The notes beneath the pieces were generated by a model, which made no database searches, was not told where the DNA came from, and saw nothing but the letters and a program-made list of their open reading frames with translations. Made by a program: the position numbers and the translations under genes. A stretch of DNA of 5,560 bases from Flavihumibacter sp. (GTDB lineage: Bacteria > Bacteroidota > Bacteroidia > Chitinophagales > Chitinophagaceae), in NCBI GenBank assembly GCA_025455285.1, contig JALOMU010000146.1, positions 1-5,560 on the forward strand, given 5' to 3'. Numbering within the stretch: position 1 is the stretch's first letter; each line of letters starts with the position of its first letter. This document shows, piece by piece, positions 1-3,602 of this stretch.

Positions 1-1
1 T

Positions 2-508
2 ATGCAGATACTTGATATTATTTTACTGGCATTTTCGAAAGCCAATGCAATCACTTTCAATCAAAGAGAAATTAAGCTGCACATCAAATATCGGCTTACT
101 GAAATTCAATTAAAATCTTTTAACAGAACAGTACTTAGTAATACGGATCTATTCCGGTGTGATATTCACAAACACATAATGTATAAGATTGAATTAACTG
201 AAAAGGGATACGACAGAGTTTTTCAATACAATGAAGTATTGAGTGAAGAAATAATATTTGAATTGATTTACAAAGAATTTAAGAGGTTTAGTCCAAGCAA
301 GCAAAATCCGGACACCTATTCGATCAACATTCAGAAAATTGTTTTTCAATTGGAAGGAATGTTGAATCACAAACAAATAAAAGACCGCTGTCTTGAAAGT
401 GCTATAAAATCGCTGGAGAGTGAAGGGCTGGTAAAGTTCGGCTGTAATAGTCTGAAGTTGACAGATTACGGATGTTCATTATTCCTTAATCCGGGATCTA
501 ACAATTAG
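2..508 (+). CDS. Hypothetical protein with two winged-helix-like halves; possibly 5'-partial
   Basis: This is the only plus-strand gene I support (168 aa from the ATG at 2-4). Only one base lies upstream, so the true start may be outside the window. I do not recognise the family. The protein seems to hold two similar alpha/beta units. Each has several helices and ends in a short strand followed by an 'LT-x-x-G' turn typical of winged-helix proteins: LTEKGYDRVF at about residues 65-74, and LTDYGCSLF at about 153-161 after the helix 'ESAIKSLESEGLVKF' (132-146). Tandem winged helices suggest DNA binding or a structural adaptor, but this is inference from pattern only. There is no membrane segment, unlike all genes on the other strand. 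It converges on the spanin-like gene, and the two stop codons overlap at 505-508. It could be a regulator at the border of the phage module or a host gene. Confidence 0.6.
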   Translation: MQILDIILLAFSKANAITFNQREIKLHIKYRLTEIQLKSFNRTVLSNTDLFRCDIHKHIMYKIELTEKGYDRVFQYNEVLSEEIIFELIYKEFKRFSPSKQNPDTYSINIQKIVFQLEGMLNHKQIKDRCLESAIKSLESEGLVKFGCNSLKLTDYGCSLFLNPGSNN

Positions 509-512
509 AACC
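494..512. terminator. Small imperfect inverted repeat over two convergent stop codons; possible weak bidirectional terminator
   Basis: Arms of 8 nt (GGATCTAA and TTAGAACC) pair with one mismatch (A opposite A) around a 3-nt CAA loop. The structure is centred on the place where the plus-strand TAG (506-508) and the minus-strand TAA (505-507) overlap. On the plus strand a loosely T-rich stretch follows, with TTTTT at 521-525. On the minus strand no T-run follows. The position, exactly between two convergent genes with no other spacer, fits a transcription end, but the stem is short and the mismatch weakens it. Chance is a fair alternative. Confidence 0.25.
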
Positions 513-1131
513 GTTTCTGCTTTTTGACAATGATTGCTTTATTGTAAACTATCCTAGTATTGGGATTGAAAGATTTTATTTCCTGTGAAAATTTCTTTTT
601 ACCTAGCAGCCATGGCCGTTTCCAGTAAACCACACTTACCAGGGAATCCCTCGAGTAAAATTTAAGGCTAGCAATTTTCCTTTCCTGACTTACTACACCC
701 TTTACGCTGTACCACCCTTGAGGATCTTCGTAATTAAAGCCAATTGCATTAACGGTGTCTTTATTGAAAATTACAATCGTGTCCTTTGTGCCGGTTACGA
801 TTTTATAGGAGCTTGAAGATCCGGAGAAGCCTGCATAAGATAGATTGCCCAGGTTCTTCCGGAGTCCTTCAAACTGTTCTGATAAAGAGCCTAAGCGCTC
901 TTCTACCAGAGCAAGGTCTTTAAGTGCTGTTGAATTGCGTACTTCTTCAGCGCTTGCTTTATTATGCCAATGGTTGGCGTTATCCCTCCAGGTCTTGGAT
1001 GTTTCCTTTTCCTTGCGAAGATAATTTTCATAATCAGAAACTTTAGTTTGCTGATTATAATGACCTATTAAGGCTCCGGCAACAAGCCCGATCGATAGCA
1101 GTATAATTACTGCAATGAAATTACGCTTCAT
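505..1131 (-). CDS. Membrane-anchored coiled-coil protein, Rz/i-spanin-like (resembles DUF6549-type phage proteins)
   Basis: This 208-aa protein starts with K2-R3 before a hydrophobic helix (about residues 5-23), which predicts a signal anchor with the N-terminus inside and the rest in the periplasm. A charged, helix-rich region (about 26-97, Lys/Glu/Leu/Gln) looks like a coiled coil. A serine-rich linker (about 101-109) leads to a beta-rich end closing with KRPWLLGKKKFSQEI (171-185) and 'NPNTRIVYNK' (189-198). That ending matches my memory of DUF6549-type Bacteroidota phage proteins, but I could not search for it. The architecture is that of an inner-membrane spanin (Rz): short anchor, long helical periplasmic part. 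The ATG lies inside the end of the ArdC-like gene (11-bp overlap), so translational coupling is likely. No embedded Rz1 lipoprotein frame was seen in the first half of the gene. It is the last gene of the minus-strand series. Confidence 0.7.
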   Translation of the reverse strand: MKRNFIAVIILLSIGLVAGALIGHYNQQTKVSDYENYLRKEKETSKTWRDNANHWHNKASAEEVRNSTALKDLALVEERLGSLSEQFEGLRKNLGNLSYAGFSGSSSSYKIVTGTKDTIVIFNKDTVNAIGFNYEDPQGWYSVKGVVSQERKIASLKFYSRDSLVSVVYWKRPWLLGKKKFSQEIKSFNPNTRIVYNKAIIVKKQKRF

Positions 1132-2272
1132 CTTCTACGGTTTTGCGATTAAGAATAAAATCAGCGGCTTCTTCCGATCGGCGCGCCGCTCTCACTACAA
1201 AATTTTTATCTTCGTTCATGTGTTCTTTAAGGGCATCTTGCCAGCCCTTAACGTAAGCAGTTGAATTTTCAAAAGTAAAATTCAGAATGCCGGCTTCACC
1301 ACACAAGAAAGCAGCTCCTATTTCGGCAACTAATTCTTCAAAGGCATAGGCTGGATCTCCGAATGTTTTTCCCTTTTCACGGTTTAATCTGGATGGGTGG
1401 CCAGTGGCATGGATGAGTTCATGAAATAAGGTGCCGTAATACTCTTGATCGGAAGTAAATTGCTCAATTTTCGGCATATTTATTTTGTCGGTTAATTGAG
1501 CGTAATAGGCTCTATCCGAATCCTCAAAAACAATGGCCGGTTTTTGAGGCATACCGTCCACAATAGCTTCAGCTGTTTCAATTCGCTCAGCATCGCTTCT
1601 TACTTTCGGTTTGTATTGTTCAAGGTCTTTCCAGTTGATTCCTTCGATATCACTGGCATGGAATACATAGTAAGATTTAAGGAAAGCGTACCGGTATTCC
1701 TTTTGAACCACAATCATTTCCCCTTTTTCATCAGGCTGTGGAACATCCTTCTTACCTTTACCGGCATCACTCCAGTAGAAAATATTCAGTCCTTTGGCAC
1801 CTTTCTTTACATTGCCCCCCATTTCCTGGGCTTGCTTGTAGGTAAGGAAATATGGGTTTATTTCGTGCTTATACAATAGATAAGAACCAAGGAAGAAGCT
1901 GTTTATTCCGCTGTATCGATGTCGGGTTTTGTAATTCATCGGCCCTACACGTTTAGAGCATGCCCAGGCTTTCACCCATTCTTTCCCATGGTGATCTATG
2001 GCCTCAAAGATTTTTTCTTTAATGACCTCATAAGCATTCTTGTAGTCTCCGTTTAATCCCTCCAGTGCTTCACGCTCTACACTAATTATTTCCAATCCCT
2101 GGAAGTAATTAGTGATCTGGTTGAATTCAATCCGGATATTACCTGGAGATTTGTTGCCAGACTTTTTCTTACGACCGTTCAAGGGTTTTTCTTTATTATA
2201 ATCGTAAATAACATACCCAACCAACAGAATCAAGAAGCAAAACAGGATGATGTTTACAGTAGTTAATTTCAT
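1121..2272 (-). CDS. ArdC-like anti-restriction/zinc metallopeptidase protein with an N-terminal membrane anchor
   Basis: This 383-aa protein has three parts. Residues 6-23 form a hydrophobic helix followed by a basic stretch (K27, K29, R34-K37, K41), which predicts an anchor with the body in the cytoplasm. Residues of about 78-212 fit the ArdC N-terminal ssDNA-binding domain (DUF1738): 'SGINSFFL' (121-128), 'TYKQAQEMGG' (144-153), the 'VKKGAKG' loop (155-161) and 'VFHASDIEGI' (203-212). Residues of about 225-350 fit the MPTase-PolyVal zincin domain. Its zinc motif HELIH is at 284-288, with H284, E285 and H288 intact. The segment EELVAEI (312-318) probably supplies a third ligand. Known ArdC proteins protect incoming plasmid DNA from restriction and are normally soluble, so the anchor is odd. 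The ATG shares ATGA with the stop of the 35-aa micro-ORF, and the 3' end overlaps the spanin-like gene by 11 bp. The family call is firm; the role at the membrane is not. Confidence 0.9.
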   Translation of the reverse strand: MKLTTVNIILFCFLILLVGYVIYDYNKEKPLNGRKKKSGNKSPGNIRIEFNQITNYFQGLEIISVEREALEGLNGDYKNAYEVIKEKIFEAIDHHGKEWVKAWACSKRVGPMNYKTRHRYSGINSFFLGSYLLYKHEINPYFLTYKQAQEMGGNVKKGAKGLNIFYWSDAGKGKKDVPQPDEKGEMIVVQKEYRYAFLKSYYVFHASDIEGINWKDLEQYKPKVRSDAERIETAEAIVDGMPQKPAIVFEDSDRAYYAQLTDKINMPKIEQFTSDQEYYGTLFHELIHATGHPSRLNREKGKTFGDPAYAFEELVAEIGAAFLCGEAGILNFTFENSTAYVKGWQDALKEHMNEDKNFVVRAARRSEEAADFILNRKTVEDEA

Positions 2273-2376
2273 AGCTTTTTGGCGGCTTTAAGATCAAGAA
2301 GGATGAACGTGAAGAGAATGAGCAACACAAAAATTATTGTGGCTCCAATTGCTTCATATTTATGAATAAGTGGCAA
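2269..2376 (-). CDS. Putative 35-aa single-pass membrane micropeptide (TTG start)
   Basis: The 106 bp between the 109-aa gene and the ArdC-like gene hold a small reading frame. It starts with TTG (2374-2376), two bases after the previous stop, and ends with TGA (2269-2271), overlapping the ArdC ATG as ATGA. The product begins (M/L)PLIHKYEAIG. It continues with an almost purely hydrophobic stretch at about residues 11-27 (IIFVLLILFTFILL) and ends in D28-L-K30 and the basic tail AAKKL. This is a well-formed transmembrane helix with a positive, probably cytoplasmic, end. The frame is closed upstream by TAA at 2383-2385, so TTG is the only usual start codon. The nearest ATG (2355-2357) is in another frame and gives only 7 codons. 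Spacing and overlap match the tight packing of the neighbours. Function is unknown: it could be a small holin- or antiholin-like peptide, or a partner of the anchored ArdC. Chance hydrophobicity of AT-rich DNA is the main alternative. Confidence 0.55.
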   Translation of the reverse strand: MPLIHKYEAIGATIIFVLLILFTFILLDLKAAKKL

Positions 2377-2378
2377 TT

Positions 2379-2708
2379 CTATTTACTTTGAAAATAATCC
2401 AACAACAGATTTAATTCCTTCTTTTGTTTTGACTTTTGAGCAAAACGAGAAATATTATCAGAGACCTCTTCTATATATTTTTTTCTATTTGATGAAATAA
2501 ATTCACCTGAAGAACCAAACTGATACAAATAAGATCCTTGTCCGCCGTGCCATTCCATAGCGATTCCCATTGCCTTGGAGAGTGAAATTCCCTTTCTATC
2601 TTTCGCTCCGTTAAGAGAATCGGAGGTCTTTTTATTTGATTTATACAAACAAAAAGCAACTAGTAAAAGGAGCAAAACGATTGCTACTATGAATCCATAA
2701 TTTTTCAT
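2379..2708 (-). CDS. Small N-terminally membrane-anchored protein, unknown function
   Basis: This 109-aa protein is not recognised. Residues 5-22 are a hydrophobic helix (GFIVAIVLLLLLVAFCLY), followed by a basic linker (K23, K26, K27, K36, R38, K39), which predicts that the C-terminal part lies in the cytoplasm. The middle carries a distinctive aromatic/glycine motif, MEWHGGQGSYLYQFGSSG (51-68), and the end is helical and charged (about 75-107, ending LLLDYFQSK). The linker sequence 'SLNGAKDRKG' (31-40) resembles 'PLNGRKKKSG' after the anchor of the ArdC-like protein. The ATG lies 21 bp after the stop of the 102-aa gene, in an AT-rich leader without a Shine-Dalgarno sequence, as is usual in Bacteroidota. 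The micro-ORF begins two bases after its TAG. A frame at 2471-2659 on the same strand is a shadow of this gene. Confidence 0.75.
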   Translation of the reverse strand: MKNYGFIVAIVLLLLLVAFCLYKSNKKTSDSLNGAKDRKGISLSKAMGIAMEWHGGQGSYLYQFGSSGEFISSNRKKYIEEVSDNISRFAQKSKQKKELNLLLDYFQSK

Positions 2709-2729
2709 ACGAAATTTTTTTAAGCCATA

Positions 2730-3038
2730 TTATTTATTGAATGTTCCAGGATATTTTGCAGCCAAAGCCTTGATGCGAAGCTTCATTTCTTCACTAGCTG
2801 GAAACTGGACTTGTTGGAAAATATACCAATAGGCATCTTCTATTTCCTGATCTGTCATAGAATCGTAATAGGCTCCTTTACCTACCTCTTCAAGCTTTCT
2901 TTTCACTTCTGCACGTTTCCTGGCAATTTCATTGGCCATGTCAGAGGATTCTTTCTTTTCATTTTTCTGAGAGCTGTATACGATTACAAGAGTAACCAGG
3001 AGAAGAAAAATGATTGATAAATAAATTAGGTGTTTCAT
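2730..3038 (-). CDS. Small N-terminally membrane-anchored helical protein, unknown function
   Basis: The frame is open to 3083, but I choose the ATG at 3036-3038 (102 aa). It places 'MKHLIYLS' directly before the anchor helix, as in the neighbouring genes, and leaves a 22-bp gap instead of a 23-bp overlap with the upstream gene. The longer form would add 15 residues in front of the anchor. Residues 4-21 form the membrane helix. Residues of about 25-53 are strongly charged (Lys/Glu/Arg, coiled-coil-like). The rest is helical, with an acidic patch 'MTDQEIEDAYWYIFQQ' (61-76) and the ending 'KALAAKYPGTFNK'. Lysines just after the helix suggest a cytoplasmic C-terminus. The family is not recognised. 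Anchor plus charged helix is also compatible with a spanin-like or other envelope role, and its position in the membrane-gene series is the only functional hint. Confidence 0.7.
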   Translation of the reverse strand: MKHLIYLSIIFLLLVTLVIVYSSQKNEKKESSDMANEIARKRAEVKRKLEEVGKGAYYDSMTDQEIEDAYWYIFQQVQFPASEEMKLRIKALAAKYPGTFNK

Positions 3039-3060
3039 ATAAACTAAATTTAGAGGTAAA

Positions 3061-3360
3061 CTATTGGGAAGCCTCAGGAGCAATTTCTTTGTCTTTTGTA
3101 ACCCGATTCACGCCTATTGCTGCGAGACCAACTGTAACAAGACCGGCCGACTGGAGTAAAAGCATATTAAGAAAAGATAGTACATTGGCATCTTTTTCCG
3201 TTTCGAAAATCACCATATAGGCTAGTAAATTACCAGAACACAGAAAGCCACCAAGGCCAACAACGACACACAAGAAACCACAAACAAGGGATACGTCTGT
3301 TTTTCCCTTGCTGTCGTTAAGCATTTGCGCAAAATTTATTTTGTTAACGCTCAGTTTCAT
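3061..3360 (-). CDS. Two-helix membrane hairpin protein, candidate holin (class II-like topology)
   Basis: I place the start at the ATG at 3358-3360 (99 aa, beginning MKLSVNKINF). The frame extends upstream to 3387 but would then overlap the upstream gene by 44 bp instead of 17. There are two hydrophobic helices, at about residues 24-50 (VSLVCGFLCVVVGLGGFL and onward) and about 61-84 (LLLQSAGLVTVGLAAIGV). Lys/Arg lie at both ends and an acidic loop (ETEKDA, 53-58) joins the helices. By the positive-inside rule both termini are cytoplasmic and the loop is periplasmic. Size and hairpin topology fit class II phage holins, and the place shortly after a tail-fibre gene fits a lysis module. No family-specific motif was recognised, so the holin call is inference; a small structural membrane protein is possible. 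Confidence 0.7.
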   Translation of the reverse strand: MKLSVNKINFAQMLNDSKGKTDVSLVCGFLCVVVGLGGFLCSGNLLAYMVIFETEKDANVLSFLNMLLLQSAGLVTVGLAAIGVNRVTKDKEIAPEASQ

Positions 3361-3601
3361 GTTCTTTATAAAATTCAGTAATGGCACGCCTTACTTTTTT
3401 GTAAATCCATGCACAAATTTTTGTAGTTACAAACCCTACCACCGCACAAAAGGAGGCCATGATACAAGAATGCAAAAATTCTGTAGAAGTGGGTATGGAT
3501 GGAATGGCATCTAATACAACAAGCTTTAATTCTGATAACTTGTATCCAATTACACCGGCAGTAATGCCTACCAAATCCTGAATTGTTGTTTGTATTTTCA
3601 T
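3344..3601 (-). CDS. Small membrane protein, holin-like candidate
   Basis: This 85-aa protein starts at the ATG at 3599-3601, one base after the stop of the tail-fibre gene, in an AT-rich leader. It has a moderately hydrophobic, glycine-containing N-terminal segment (about residues 8-20) and one clear membrane helix (about 42-66, 'CIMASFCAVVGFVTTKICAW'). A basic tail follows (KKVRR, 68-72), then a charged end, predicting a cytoplasmic C-terminus. One strong and one weak hydrophobic segment in a protein of this size, directly after a tail-fibre gene and before a two-helix hairpin protein, resembles phage holin/antiholin pairs. I see no diagnostic motif. Its 3' end overlaps the next gene by 17 bp. 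Plus-strand frames opposite this gene and the next are shadows. Confidence 0.7.
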   Translation of the reverse strand: MKIQTTIQDLVGITAGVIGYKLSELKLVVLDAIPSIPTSTEFLHSCIMASFCAVVGFVTTKICAWIYKKVRRAITEFYKEHETER

Positions 3602-3602
3602 G

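Noticed and set aside
194..376. 60-aa minus-strand frame
   Set aside because: It is antisense to the plus-strand winged-helix-like gene; no supporting context.
882..1040. Possible embedded Rz1-like lipoprotein frame inside the spanin-like gene
   Set aside because: The first alternative frame gives stops and then a 42-aa lysine-rich peptide without signal peptide or lipobox; the other frame stops at once near the gene start.
1496..1879. 127-aa plus-strand frame
   Set aside because: It lies fully opposite the ArdC-like gene, whose motifs are unambiguous, and its product is not protein-like in any recognisable way.
2334..2357. ATG-started frame of 7 codons before the ArdC-like gene
   Set aside because: Too short. 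It might mean that a one-base indel broke an ATG-started version of the 35-aa gene, but the TTG-started frame explains the spacer without assuming an error.
2471..2659. 62-aa frame on the same strand as the 109-aa gene
   Set aside because: It is an out-of-frame shadow. The 109-aa frame has a proper anchor and fits the packing of neighbours.
2811..3514. Three 68-aa plus-strand frames opposite the small membrane genes
   Set aside because: They overlap each other's antisense coding regions and look like reverse-complement translations of hydrophobic helices.
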